64,000 bases of DNA from Pedobacter sp. W3I1 (GTDB lineage Bacteria; Bacteroidota; Bacteroidia; Sphingobacteriales; Sphingobacteriaceae). The position numbers and the translations under genes were made by a program. Below the pieces are notes generated by a model, which was not told the origin of the DNA, ran no database searches, and was given only the letters and a program-made list of their open reading frames with translations. Of the stretch, positions 34,770-43,575 are shown in pieces. Location: positions 3,100,001-3,164,000 of the forward strand of contig NZ_JAUSXN010000001.1 in the NCBI RefSeq assembly GCF_030816015.1, read 5' to 3'. The number at the start of each line of letters is the position of its first letter. Position 1 is the first letter of the stretch.

Positions 34770-35399
34770 CTACCTCACTGCAGTGAAGTATTCTTCTTTT
34801 TCTGAAGTATGCGATTTGATTACATTGGTTAAAATTAAATTAACCAGTACTTTCTGCGCCTTACGATAAGAACTACGCAACAGCTTACTAAACTCTTTCA
34901 GCGTAATCTTTCCGTTCTGTTCCAGGTATTCGAGCAGCTTTTTTTCATTTTCAGAATAAGAGATGAGTATACCATTGTTTTTATATTCCTGTTTCAACAC
35001 TTCAAGAATAATGCGACTAGCTAGAACGCTTTTATCATCTATACGGATATAGGCCCACCATTTTTTTTGATCATCAAGTGCATAATGAGGCTTAGTGTCA
35101 CTTTCAGGAATATTAACTACCAATACCAATTTATCATCAACGTAAATTTCTTCGAAGTAAGGCTCAATTGCCGGTTTGCAGAACTGATGCGCAGAAGTTA
35201 AGATCATGTATTTCTCTTCTTCTTCAGATTTTACTCCCTTAATAGATCCATCATCAGCTACACCAATCAATAGTTTACCGCCCTTGTTATTGGCAAAAGC
35301 AACCAGGCTCTTGGCAATTTTCTCGGTATTGGTAATGGTTTTCTTAAAATCGAGCATAACGCCTTCGCCCTGCAAAATTAAACTCTTAATACTCGGCAT
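34770..35399 (-). CDS. AlbA_2 (schlafen-like) ATP-binding domain protein
   Basis: A 209-residue protein. The N-terminal AlbA_2 (divergent AAA-4) domain has LDFKKTITNTEKIAKSLVAF, then ANNKGGKLLIGVADDGSIKG and the acidic IVVNIPES-like LVVNIPESDTKPHYA. The C-terminal third is helical and likely a winged helix (LLEYLEQNGKITLKEFSKLL). Such proteins are seen as regulators or as orphan defence-like genes. The role is unknown. It lies 11 bp downstream of the DUF4442 gene, so they may be co-transcribed. Confidence 0.82.
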   Translation of the reverse strand: MPSIKSLILQGEGVMLDFKKTITNTEKIAKSLVAFANNKGGKLLIGVADDGSIKGVKSEEEEKYMILTSAHQFCKPAIEPYFEEIYVDDKLVLVVNIPESDTKPHYALDDQKKWWAYIRIDDKSVLASRIILEVLKQEYKNNGILISYSENEKKLLEYLEQNGKITLKEFSKLLRSSYRKAQKVLVNLILTNVIKSHTSEKEEYFTAVR

Positions 35400-35410
35400 A
35401 ATCTAAAAAA

Positions 35411-35896
35411 TTAGTAAGCAACTCTAGGGGTTTCTCCCTGATGCAGGTTTCGGATATATACTTCATTCATCACAGTGGCGCATAGTTCACCGTCCTTATT
35501 GGTAATATCCATTGGGTAGGCTTTTACAAACTTCCCAACGGTTTTTAATGCATGCTCAGCTTCATTCAGCATTTCATCAGTTACGGTTATGGTAAAATAT
35601 AAGGTAGAACGACCAGGCTTTAAATATTGTATAGAGGCACTCTTTAACCATACCCGGACTTTAAAGCCACGGCGCTGCATCAACTGATCAAATAACAAGG
35701 CATAAAACGGGTCTGTAGCTGCATAAATAGTACCTCCAAAAATAGAGCCGTTATAATTTTTATTCAGAAAACTCTTGCTAAGCTTAACCGTACAGCTTCT
35801 AAATTCATTTTCAAATCTTTGAACCCAAATGCGTTGAAAAAATAGGGGTGGGTAAAAACGCATTACCCATTTAAGGGTATTTTGAGAAATAATCAT
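35411..35896 (-). CDS. DUF4442 hot-dog fold protein (thioesterase-like)
   Basis: A 161-residue protein of the DUF4442/PaaI-like hot-dog group. Visible blocks are NGSIFGGTIYAATDPFYALL and KSASIQYLKPGRSTLYFTI. It may be an acyl-CoA thioesterase, but I cannot point to a confirmed catalytic residue. It is upstream of the AlbA_2 gene and the class C-like hydrolase, with short gaps between all three on the minus strand. Confidence 0.82.
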   Translation of the reverse strand: MIISQNTLKWVMRFYPPLFFQRIWVQRFENEFRSCTVKLSKSFLNKNYNGSIFGGTIYAATDPFYALLFDQLMQRRGFKVRVWLKSASIQYLKPGRSTLYFTITVTDEMLNEAEHALKTVGKFVKAYPMDITNKDGELCATVMNEVYIRNLHQGETPRVAY

Positions 35897-35976
35897 ACTT
35901 ACTAATATCAGAAAGTTTTATCACCTTTTAAAGTTTTGCAGATCTTGTTTTAGTAATATTTCCATAATTTAGAACT

Positions 35977-36155
35977 ATGCATGTTTATGATGCCATTATA
36001 GATGCTTTAACAGATTTAGATAGTCGTTGCCTCAATTTAGACGATCCGGCGGATAGCTCGTTGTTTACGCTATTTCTTCAAATGTTGGAAATTTAAAGGG
36101 TGTATTGGTAGATGGTTATGGGGTATATGCTGAAATGTATCACCGGACTTACTAA
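35977..36155 (+). pseudogene. Possible remnant of a small gene, frameshifted
   Basis: An ATG at 35977 opens 39 codons (MHVYDAIIDALTDLDSRCLN to LQMLEI). A different frame from about 36070 reads SNVGNLKGVLVDGYGVYAEM and stops at 36153-36155. The second stretch looks protein-like and the first ends abruptly, so a single-base deletion in a small gene of about 60 codons would explain both. I cannot name the family. The rest of the gap 35897-36311 is AT-rich with nothing else visible. Confidence 0.25.
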
Positions 36156-36311
36156 ATAAATTAAAAATTCACCATAGATAACTCCTTTATTTTATGTTTA
36201 CAATTCGTTAATAATCAATACAATAGGTATATAATAACCACTATGAAGTAAAAAAAAATAAAACCAAATGATTATAAGGTTGTTAACTTTGATAGATAAC
36301 AATAAAAAACT

Positions 36312-36533
36312 ATGAAAAAAATAATCTTAAGTCTTGCTTTTGCGGGTTCTCTTATGATAGCCACATCAGCATGCAATTCGTCTAAAAATATGGCTGGTTC
36401 TTCAGACAGTACTACGACGGATTCTACAAAAGTGATGGATACTACTAAAACGACGCCAGACACAACATCTAAAAAAGTGCCTGACACCACCAAAACGCCA
36501 CCTGATACAACGAAAAAAAATCCTCCAATGTAG
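36312..36533 (+). CDS. Small threonine-rich lipoprotein
   Basis: A 73-residue lipoprotein. The signal peptide ends in the lipobox TSAC (Cys21). The mature part is low-complexity, rich in Thr, Asp, Lys and Pro, with repeated DTTK and PDTTKK-P units in three rough copies. It has no globular domain. Proteins of this sort often act as flexible surface tethers, but this is inference. A strong terminator follows. Confidence 0.7.
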   Translation: MKKIILSLAFAGSLMIATSACNSSKNMAGSSDSTTTDSTKVMDTTKTTPDTTSKKVPDTTKTPPDTTKKNPPM

Positions 36534-36538
36534 GAGCT

Positions 36539-36574
36539 AAAAGCCACTCTAAAACCAGAGTGGCTTTTATTTTA
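36539..36574 (+). terminator. Terminator after small lipoprotein
   Basis: Perfect stem AAAAGCCACTCT with AGAGTGGCTTTT, loop AAAACC, then ATTTTAAA. Confidence 0.85.
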
Positions 36575-36634
36575 AAAATCTATTTTAAATATTTGTGTTA
36601 TTGCGTACTTTCAGTGCTTAAACCAAATAATTAA

Positions 36635-37867
36635 ATGGATCTTCAAGCAAAAGCAAACAACCGTAATGTAATTTTCTTAGTCATTGTAGCTGCCCTGGGC
36701 TATTTCGTCGACATTTACGATCTTGTTCTATTCTCTGTTGTTCGTGTTCAAAGTTTAACTGAAATCGGTGTTTCGCAGGCCGACATGCAATCTGATGGTT
36801 TCCTGATCATTAATTCTCAAATGTTCGGCTTACTTTTAGGTGGAATTTTATGGGGTGTACTCGGCGATAAACTAGGAAGGATAAAAGTTCTTTTTGGTTC
36901 AATCCTTTTATATTCACTGGCCAATATTGCGAATGGTTTTGTTACATCGGTTAATAGTTATGCCATCATCAGGTTTATTGCCGGCATTGGTTTAGCCGGA
37001 GAGCTTGGTGCAGGAATCACTTTGGTTGCAGAAACCATGGATAAAGAAAAGCGTGGTTATGGAACCATGATTGTAGGTGCTGTTGGTTTACTGGGTGCAG
37101 CTGTTGCGGCAACTGTAGCAGCTGAATTTACCTGGCAAACCTCTTACTTTGTAGGTGGTGGCATGGGTTTAGTTTTGCTTTTATTGCGTGTAGGTACATT
37201 TGAATCGGGCATGTTTAAACATGCAGCTAACCAAACTGAAGTATCAAAAGGAAATATTTTTATGTTGTTTAACAACTGGAAACGTTTTTCTAAATATCTC
37301 TATTGTATCTTAATCGGTATTCCATTATGGTTTGTGGTAGGAATCCTGGTTACTTTAGCGCCAGAATTTGGCAAAGCTTTAGGCGCAACAGAACCACTAA
37401 AAGCAGGTACTGGAATTATGTTTACCTATTTTGGAATTGCCATAGGGGATGTGGTTACAGGTTTACTTTCTCAGGTATTAAAATCGCGAAAAAAAACAGT
37501 CTTTATCTTTCACTTACTTTCTGTGGCGAGTGTGGTTGTTTATCTAACCAGTTTCGGCTTAACGGGTGGTAATTTTATTTGGATTTGCTTATTTATGGGC
37601 TTCTCTGTAGGTTATTGGGCCACCTTTGTTACTATTGCATCAGAACAATTTGGAACCAACATAAGGGCTACTGTAACTACAACCGCTCCAAATTTTGTTC
37701 GGGGTGCACTAATCCCTATTACATTTTTATTCGAGTTCTTAACCCATAGATACGGATTAATTACTGCAGGTTATTTAGTAATGGGAATCTTAACCCTGAT
37801 TGCAATGTTCGGTTTGAGCCAGTTAAAAGAAAGTTTTAACAAAGATTTGGATTATTTAGAAGAGTAA
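36635..37867 (+). CDS. MFS transporter, metabolite:H+ symporter-like
   Basis: A 410-residue, 12-helix major facilitator. The loop motif GDKLGRIKVLFGS sits after the second helix. GIGLAGELGAGITLVAETMD in helix 4 is the pattern of sugar/metabolite symporters such as the MHS and sugar-porter groups. The substrate is unknown. It stands 100 bp after the small lipoprotein terminator and ends about 106 bp before hemF. Confidence 0.87.
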   Translation: MDLQAKANNRNVIFLVIVAALGYFVDIYDLVLFSVVRVQSLTEIGVSQADMQSDGFLIINSQMFGLLLGGILWGVLGDKLGRIKVLFGSILLYSLANIANGFVTSVNSYAIIRFIAGIGLAGELGAGITLVAETMDKEKRGYGTMIVGAVGLLGAAVAATVAAEFTWQTSYFVGGGMGLVLLLLRVGTFESGMFKHAANQTEVSKGNIFMLFNNWKRFSKYLYCILIGIPLWFVVGILVTLAPEFGKALGATEPLKAGTGIMFTYFGIAIGDVVTGLLSQVLKSRKKTVFIFHLLSVASVVVYLTSFGLTGGNFIWICLFMGFSVGYWATFVTIASEQFGTNIRATVTTTAPNFVRGALIPITFLFEFLTHRYGLITAGYLVMGILTLIAMFGLSQLKESFNKDLDYLEE

Positions 37868-37973
37868 TAATCTTCCTACTTATGACAAATAACTCTCAAC
37901 TAAGAGACAATGTCAATAAAATGTACTATCTAAACATAAATCAATATAGCTGCTTGAATACCTTTAAATTTGT

Positions 37974-38888
37974 ATGGAAATAGAAAAAGTCATCATGTTT
38001 AAAGAAGAAGTAGCAGCACGGTATAAGCAAATACAGGATGAAATTTGCAGAGGATTGGAAATTGCCGATGGCAAAGGGAAATTTGAAGAAGAGCTCTGGG
38101 AGCGAGACGGTGGGGGAGGCGGACGTACCCGGATTATGCAAAATAGTGCAATTATTGAAAAGGGGGGGGTAAATTTCTCTGCAGTGCACGGCAAGCTGCC
38201 TGAAGCAATAAAAAAAGCCTTTAATGTAACCGAAGATGATTTTTTTGCCACTGGCGTTTCAATAGTGATTCACCCAAATCATCCGCTGGTTCCGATTATC
38301 CATATGAATATCCGCTACTTTGAACTGAACGAACAAACACGTTGGTTTGGTGGTGGTATCGATTTAACGCCACATTACGTGTTCGAAAACGATGCCCGTT
38401 TTTTTCACCATAAGCTAAAACAGGCTTGCGACGATTTCAGCGCTGAATTTTATCCAAAATTTAAAACACATGCCGATGATTATTTCTTTATTAAACACCG
38501 TGAAGAAACCCGTGGTATTGGCGGTATCTTTTACGATCGGCTAAAACCTGAAAATACCAATTTATCGTGGGAGGAGATTTTAGATTTTTCCATTAATATT
38601 GGCGAAACATTTTTACCAATTTATACAGAATTAATTGACCGTCACCGCGATAAAGAATTTACCGAAGCACAGAAACAATGGCAATATCAGCGCCGTAGCC
38701 GCTATGTAGAGTTTAATTTAGTCTACGATTCAGGGACGAAATTTGGCTTAGAAACTAACGGAAGAATAGAATCTATTTTAATGAGTTTGCCACCACAGGC
38801 AAACTGGGGTTATAATGTTCAACCAGAAATTAATTCAGATGAATACAAAACCCAACAACTACTTAAAAAAGGAATTAACTGGATCTAA
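37974..38888 (+). CDS. hemF: Oxygen-dependent coproporphyrinogen III oxidase
   Basis: Heme-pathway enzyme that turns coproporphyrinogen III to protoporphyrinogen IX using O2. At 304 residues it has the expected length, with DGGGGGRTRIMQNSAIIEKG, FFATGVSIVIHPNHP, IHMNIRYFE, WFGGGIDLTPHYVFENDA, and the C-terminal RRSRYVEFNLVYDSGTKFGL. An exact -7 match, TAAATTTG (37965-37972), ends 1 bp before the ATG at 37974. The start may therefore be the Met at residue 8 (MFKEEVAARYKQ), or the mRNA is leaderless. The next gene begins right after its stop. Confidence 0.96.
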   Translation: MEIEKVIMFKEEVAARYKQIQDEICRGLEIADGKGKFEEELWERDGGGGGRTRIMQNSAIIEKGGVNFSAVHGKLPEAIKKAFNVTEDDFFATGVSIVIHPNHPLVPIIHMNIRYFELNEQTRWFGGGIDLTPHYVFENDARFFHHKLKQACDDFSAEFYPKFKTHADDYFFIKHREETRGIGGIFYDRLKPENTNLSWEEILDFSINIGETFLPIYTELIDRHRDKEFTEAQKQWQYQRRSRYVEFNLVYDSGTKFGLETNGRIESILMSLPPQANWGYNVQPEINSDEYKTQQLLKKGINWI

Positions 38889-39233
38889 ATGACTGAATTA
38901 AAAGATTTTGAACTTCAGCTGCTGAAAGCGATCATACAGGATAATTTAGAAAAATTCAACTACCTGTCTGAGCATTTAGATTTTATAATGGTCGAAAATG
39001 CTAAAAAAACCGATACTGGTCTGTTTATAAATTTTGTTTACTTAAAGCAATTTAAAGAAGAAGAATTTGAAAACGGTTTACTCAGTGCCGAACCAAAACT
39101 AACAGCTCCGAACCTGAAAAATGAATTAACTTATTGCCTGGACGTTACCAACGGTAAAATAGATTTTCTGGAAATTGTAACCAATGAAAAAGAAAATTGG
39201 GACGGTAATTTAGAGGGTTGCAGCTTGAATTAA
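38889..39233 (+). CDS. Hypothetical protein following hemF
   Basis: A 114-residue soluble protein with no signal peptide. The ATG follows the hemF stop directly, so translation is probably coupled. It starts MTELKDFELQLLKAIIQDNL and contains helical then beta-like segments (TGLFINFVYLKQF, KIDFLEIVTNEKENWDGNLE). No domain is recognised. Its position suggests the same transcript as hemF; a heme role is only inference. Confidence 0.65.
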   Translation: MTELKDFELQLLKAIIQDNLEKFNYLSEHLDFIMVENAKKTDTGLFINFVYLKQFKEEEFENGLLSAEPKLTAPNLKNELTYCLDVTNGKIDFLEIVTNEKENWDGNLEGCSLN

Positions 39234-39248
39234 TTTTGGGTTTAATCT

Positions 39249-39950
39249 TTAAAACAAAGTTAATGGGGGCGACACCTCATGAAAACCTGCTTTTAGCTTT
39301 CCAATCCTAAAATCATTTACAATGTTGTGCGCCATACGTGTTGGTTCTGGGATCCGGTAATTTCCAACGCATTTTTTAATGACATCAAGGCTTTTTTCTT
39401 GCGTAATTAAATGCCCAGCTGAAACGTAAACAGATTCGCAATTGATTTTTGTTCTCAGTGCAAAGCCAAGCATTTCGCCTGCATTATTTTTAATTTCTGC
39501 AGTGTTATATTTAACATTTGCCGGCTGATGATTTTTACCATATAAAAGGCTTTTAGCACAACCAATTGTAGCTTGGTTAGCAAGAATTCCAAAATGCGAA
39601 GCAACGCCCATGCGCCGTGGATGCAAAATTCCATTTCCATCCAACACGACAACATCTGGTTTATCTGCAATCAATGCCCAAACTTTTAATAATGCCGGAA
39701 TTTCTTTAAAACCTAAAAATCCTGCTTTATACGGAAAACTCGTTTCGTAAGTTTCTAAGGCGAATGATTTTAAAACCATTTCAGGATAACTTAAGATTAC
39801 CATTCCTGCATACATCGTTGTGCTGTTTTTATTAAAAGAAATATCTGCACCAGTAATGGTTTTAATTTCACCAAGCGGTTGGAATTTTAACTGTTTGGCT
39901 AATTCAATCTGATAAGCGGCTGCATCTTCGAAGCTATAGTGGTCGTACAT
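39249..39950 (-). CDS. nfi: Endonuclease V
   Basis: A DNA repair nuclease that cuts near deaminated bases (hypoxanthine). It has 233 residues. The catalytic acidic residues are visible: Asp36 in TGADISF, Glu83 in the loop PYKAGFLGFKEIPALL, and Asp104 in VVLDGNGILHPRRMGVASH. The wedge-like YKAGFLGFKE block matches the family. It converges with the hypothetical gene downstream of hemF, 15 bp apart. Confidence 0.93.
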   Translation of the reverse strand: MYDHYSFEDAAAYQIELAKQLKFQPLGEIKTITGADISFNKNSTTMYAGMVILSYPEMVLKSFALETYETSFPYKAGFLGFKEIPALLKVWALIADKPDVVVLDGNGILHPRRMGVASHFGILANQATIGCAKSLLYGKNHQPANVKYNTAEIKNNAGEMLGFALRTKINCESVYVSAGHLITQEKSLDVIKKCVGNYRIPEPTRMAHNIVNDFRIGKLKAGFHEVSPPLTLF

Positions 39951-40056
39951 GGTTATTAGTACAAATTCTTAAGCATTATTGTTTTATTATACTGCTTCAT
40001 ACAATCTATTACATTGTGTGTTGTGTTATATTTAATTAATTGTTATAATTGAAATT

Positions 40057-41088
40057 ATGATTGCTCTACATTCATTTTACATACTCACTCATAATGGTGA
40101 AACCATACTTTCAGATACAATCCAACGACAACGTACTGAAAATCAAAACTCTTCAATCCTTTTTTATCTAGATGCCAATCTATGTTTAGACATAGTTAGT
40201 TATTTTGAAAACAAGCAGGGACAAACACAATCAAAAACAAATGTAGAAATATTGATACTGTTTTGCCAGCAATATAATATTGAAGTTTCTTCAAAGTTTG
40301 GCTCAATGGAGTTGTGCAAAGAAAGCTTGAATAAACTAAATATCGCTAAATATCAAGATTTTGTAAATAAGATTACATACACATTCGATACTCCATTTAT
40401 TGAGACTTCCAAGTTAAATGAACAAATTTTTAATTATTATGTAGAAGTAAACGATACTGATAGTCGGGCGTTGGAATGTTTATTTCCCTTGCAGCTTATG
40501 AGCTATGTCACGGTGCTGAAAATTTATTCTTTATGTAAAAAGAATAATCCTAGTAAGGAAAATGTCATCAAAAATCTAAGGTTATTCTTGCATTGGTCCA
40601 ATAAACACCTTAATGCCTCTATGGCTTCAGAGATTCAATTAGCAATCAGAATATTTGGCGGAGATTCTAGATTTAAAAAAATGATTGCTCTAGATAAAAA
40701 AGGAGAACATCCAGATGATATTTTTAGAGTACTTTGGGGTACTGCCTGGGATTTATTCCATATGCGTATGGTACATTTTAGTGCAATTAACACATGTATA
40801 GATCAAGTTATGTATTTTATTACTCAAGATGCAAATTTATATACATTATTTAAAACCTGTCAACTTCAAGGTGCCATACCGAGTTCTGGTCAGCCAATAA
40901 CCTCATTTGTAAGTTACGATGTTGAGATTCAATATAAAGATGTAAATATGGTAAAAGACATTAATGATATTTTAACAACATTCACATTAGAACGAGGTTA
41001 TCTAAATTCCATTGAGCAACTTGATATCAAACTACTTGAGAACTTGAGGGCTACACTTGAATATGATATAAAAAATATGGCGTTCTAA
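40057..41088 (+). CDS. Orphan PIN-like domain protein, AT-rich
   Basis: A 343-residue protein of unknown family. Near the N-terminus, FYLDANLCLDI (Asp39, Asp45) looks like a PIN-nuclease first motif. Near the C-terminus, WGTAWDLFHMR (Asp232) and YFITQDANLYTLF (Asp258) match the later PIN acidic motifs. A middle Glu (Glu64 or Glu85) could complete the set. The spacing between motifs is long. Compared with its neighbours the gene is visibly more AT-rich and lies between convergent repair and TPR genes, so it may be acquired. An RNase or defence role is possible but not shown. Confidence 0.6.
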   Translation: MIALHSFYILTHNGETILSDTIQRQRTENQNSSILFYLDANLCLDIVSYFENKQGQTQSKTNVEILILFCQQYNIEVSSKFGSMELCKESLNKLNIAKYQDFVNKITYTFDTPFIETSKLNEQIFNYYVEVNDTDSRALECLFPLQLMSYVTVLKIYSLCKKNNPSKENVIKNLRLFLHWSNKHLNASMASEIQLAIRIFGGDSRFKKMIALDKKGEHPDDIFRVLWGTAWDLFHMRMVHFSAINTCIDQVMYFITQDANLYTLFKTCQLQGAIPSSGQPITSFVSYDVEIQYKDVNMVKDINDILTTFTLERGYLNSIEQLDIKLLENLRATLEYDIKNMAF

Positions 41089-41215
41089 ACTAAATGTGAA
41101 GACAAAACAAACACCCTAAAAGACATATAATTGTTCCTGCATTATGTCTTATAATTAATATTATGTTAAGTTAAATTTTCTTATACTATCCTATTGATAC
41201 AAATCGCCAACTCAA

Positions 41216-42361
41216 TTACAGTTCCTGAAGTTTTCGGCTAAGCTCCTGAACTTTGTCGTTAGCTTTCTTTCTGGTGTAGATTTCGATCAGTAACTGAACA
41301 GTTTTCTTATCGTTCGGATTAATTTCATTTGCACGTTGCAAAGCAAACTGGGCATGGTTAATTAATCCATTATACTTAGCAGTTTTATCTGCTTCATTTT
41401 TACCCAGGGTTTCGTTGGCTGTATTAATATAAGCTAAACTCAATTGATACAAGGCATCGAAATAATTTTGATCTGTATCTAAAGCTTTGTTATAAGCCAA
41501 AATAGCCGTAGCATTATTTCCACCAAGCTGCTGCAGATAACCGTAAAGAAAATATAGCAGCTTACTTCCTTTTTCTACTTTTAAATTATTTTCGATTAAT
41601 CCCTGTGCTTTGCTGTAATTCTCGGTATCGAGTAAAAGATTGATATAATCGTTGGTTAAAAAACGGTTGAATGGATTAAGCACAAGTCCGTCTTCCAAGG
41701 TTTTAATTGCGGTTTCATTTTCTGATTTAACCACATACATTTGTGCCATTTTCTGAAAAACAGATGGATTTTTAATTCCGTTTTCTTTCGCACGTTTAAA
41801 ATAAGTTAAAGCCTCATCATAAGCCTGGATATTTAATGCACAAATAGCTGTATTTAAAGCTAAAGTAGTGTCTGCAGGGAAATTGTCTCCTACTTCTTTT
41901 AAATCTGTAAATGCTTCTTTAAAATCGTTATTAAAAAAAGCTTCATTGCCTTTTTCTTGTTTTTTGATTAAGATGTTGTGGTTTGAAGCTTTAATTAAGC
42001 CTGAATTGTCATCATATCGATCAAGTGATTTTGCTTTGGTAACAGCTTCAATTGCATTATCATAAAATTTGTTGGCATTATTCGGATCAGTATCGATTAA
42101 TGCAGCAAATGAAGTCAGGTAAGATTTTATTGACCAGGTTTCGGCCCAGTTTTTTGTTTTATTATCTTTTTCTGCAGACTCAATTGACTTTAAACCTTCG
42201 TTTATAATAGCAAGTTGCTTTTTCTCATCTTCTTTATTGGCTATAGATGCCTGCAGTTTACCCACGGCATTTCTGGCAATAAGGATTTGAGATTTTTGGG
42301 CCACAGCATTAAAAGAGACAAAAATTAAGACGATTAATGATATTTTAAAGCAATTCTGCAT
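41216..42361 (-). CDS. Secreted TPR protein, paralogue 1
   Basis: A 381-residue exported protein. The signal peptide ends FNAVAQ. The rest is a string of tetratricopeptide repeats, e.g. NEAFFNNDFKEAFTDLKEVG, AYDEALTYFKRAKENGIKNP, ENETAIKTLEDGLVLNPFNR and NATAILAYNKALDTDQNYFD. The length and layout match the neighbouring gene (42461-43549), so they are duplicates. TPR proteins assemble other proteins; the partner is unknown. It lies downstream of gyrA and its sister, after a terminator. Confidence 0.87.
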   Translation of the reverse strand: MQNCFKISLIVLIFVSFNAVAQKSQILIARNAVGKLQASIANKEDEKKQLAIINEGLKSIESAEKDNKTKNWAETWSIKSYLTSFAALIDTDPNNANKFYDNAIEAVTKAKSLDRYDDNSGLIKASNHNILIKKQEKGNEAFFNNDFKEAFTDLKEVGDNFPADTTLALNTAICALNIQAYDEALTYFKRAKENGIKNPSVFQKMAQMYVVKSENETAIKTLEDGLVLNPFNRFLTNDYINLLLDTENYSKAQGLIENNLKVEKGSKLLYFLYGYLQQLGGNNATAILAYNKALDTDQNYFDALYQLSLAYINTANETLGKNEADKTAKYNGLINHAQFALQRANEINPNDKKTVQLLIEIYTRKKANDKVQELSRKLQEL

Positions 42362-42408
42362 AAGATAAATAATGTGGTAAAACCGTAATAAACCATAAAA
42401 ATAAACAT

Positions 42409-42445
42409 AAAAAAAAGAGCCCCGAAATTTCAGCGCTCTTTTTTT
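42409..42445 (-). terminator. Terminator after TPR paralogue 2
   Basis: On the minus strand AAAAAGAGC pairs with GCTCTTTTT around CTGAAATTTCGG (itself nearly a hairpin), then a T-run. Confidence 0.8.
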
Positions 42446-42460
42446 AAATCGATATCAGAA

Positions 42461-43549
42461 TTATTGTTTAGGCAGTGCCTCTAAACGTTTTTTAACATCT
42501 TCGTAATTTTTAGTGTCATTTCTGAAGCCATAAATTGTTTTCAATGTTTCTAAAGCACCCTGATTTTTTGCATCAACTTCTAACGCTTTTTTGTAAAAAG
42601 GAAGAGATTTATCTAATAAAGCATTCATTTTACCTGTTACTTCGTTAAATTCTTTTACTTTTTTTGCGTCAATCTTATTTCTGTCGGCCTGTAATTTTAA
42701 AGCCTGGCTAAAATAAATATTACCCAATAAAACCTGATAGTTCGCATTGTTAGGCTCTTTTGTTGCCAAGGCCATTAACATCTGCTCAGATTTTGCTGCA
42801 TCACCCCTATCAATATAAATCTGAGTCTCAGTTTTGATCCATTCTGTATTTTCAGGGAATTTAGCAGTCGCTTCTTTAATAAGGGCCAAAGCAGCTGTTG
42901 TATCCTTTTGTTTACTTAAAGTAGTTGTGATAATCTCATTATACAAATCTTTAGACTGTGGAGAATTTAAAGAGATTACTTTTTTGAATTGGGTAATCAT
43001 ATTCGGATAATCTTCATTAAGTCTGGCCGCAATACCTGCATTTAGATACATGGCGGTATCATTTGGATTGATTACTGTTGCTGCCACAAATTTGGAGTAG
43101 GCAGTTTTGTAATCTTTCTTATTGTAAGCAATTACGCCACCATTTCTAACTGCGTTGCTAATATTGGTTTCAGCTAAACTAATATTATCTTTTTCACTTC
43201 CTTTTGTATCTAACTTTTTCGCTTCAACAACTGCATCTTGAGCAATTTTCAAATTTGCATCGGCATTTGCAGTGCTTACTGAATCTAAAATTGCTGCAGA
43301 AGAAGCAAATAAAGCACGATAAGACCACGCTTCAGGCATCACTTTAGATTTTTCATCAGCAATAGCTTTATCTGTATGAGCTAATCCTTTTGCTAACGAC
43401 TCCAGTTTTTTAGCCAATGGAGTCGATGCGCTTGAAGAAGTTAACTGGAATAAACCCCAGTCGTTTTTTGCCGCGGTTACTTCACTTTTCTGAGCAAATG
43501 CAGAGCTTACCGCACCTGCTAGAACTATACTTAGAAATACTCTTTTCAT
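42461..43549 (-). CDS. Secreted TPR protein, paralogue 2
   Basis: A 362-residue exported protein, with the signal peptide ending AVSSAFAQ. TPR units include AYNKKDYKTAYSKFVAATVI, NEDYPNMITQFKKVISL, RGDAAKSEQMLMALATKEPN and a final LPFYKKALEVDAKNQGALE. It resembles the neighbouring 381-residue gene. It starts 26 bp downstream of the gyrA stop, so it is likely transcribed with gyrA. The functional link to gyrase is unclear. Confidence 0.87.
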   Translation of the reverse strand: MKRVFLSIVLAGAVSSAFAQKSEVTAAKNDWGLFQLTSSSASTPLAKKLESLAKGLAHTDKAIADEKSKVMPEAWSYRALFASSAAILDSVSTANADANLKIAQDAVVEAKKLDTKGSEKDNISLAETNISNAVRNGGVIAYNKKDYKTAYSKFVAATVINPNDTAMYLNAGIAARLNEDYPNMITQFKKVISLNSPQSKDLYNEIITTTLSKQKDTTAALALIKEATAKFPENTEWIKTETQIYIDRGDAAKSEQMLMALATKEPNNANYQVLLGNIYFSQALKLQADRNKIDAKKVKEFNEVTGKMNALLDKSLPFYKKALEVDAKNQGALETLKTIYGFRNDTKNYEDVKKRLEALPKQ

Positions 43550-43575
43550 AATTTTTATTCTAATCTAATTTTTAG

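Noticed and set aside
40057..41088. A toxin-antitoxin pair around the PIN-like gene
   Set aside because: No small antitoxin-like gene is next to it. Its flanks are endonuclease V and a TPR gene on the opposite strand.
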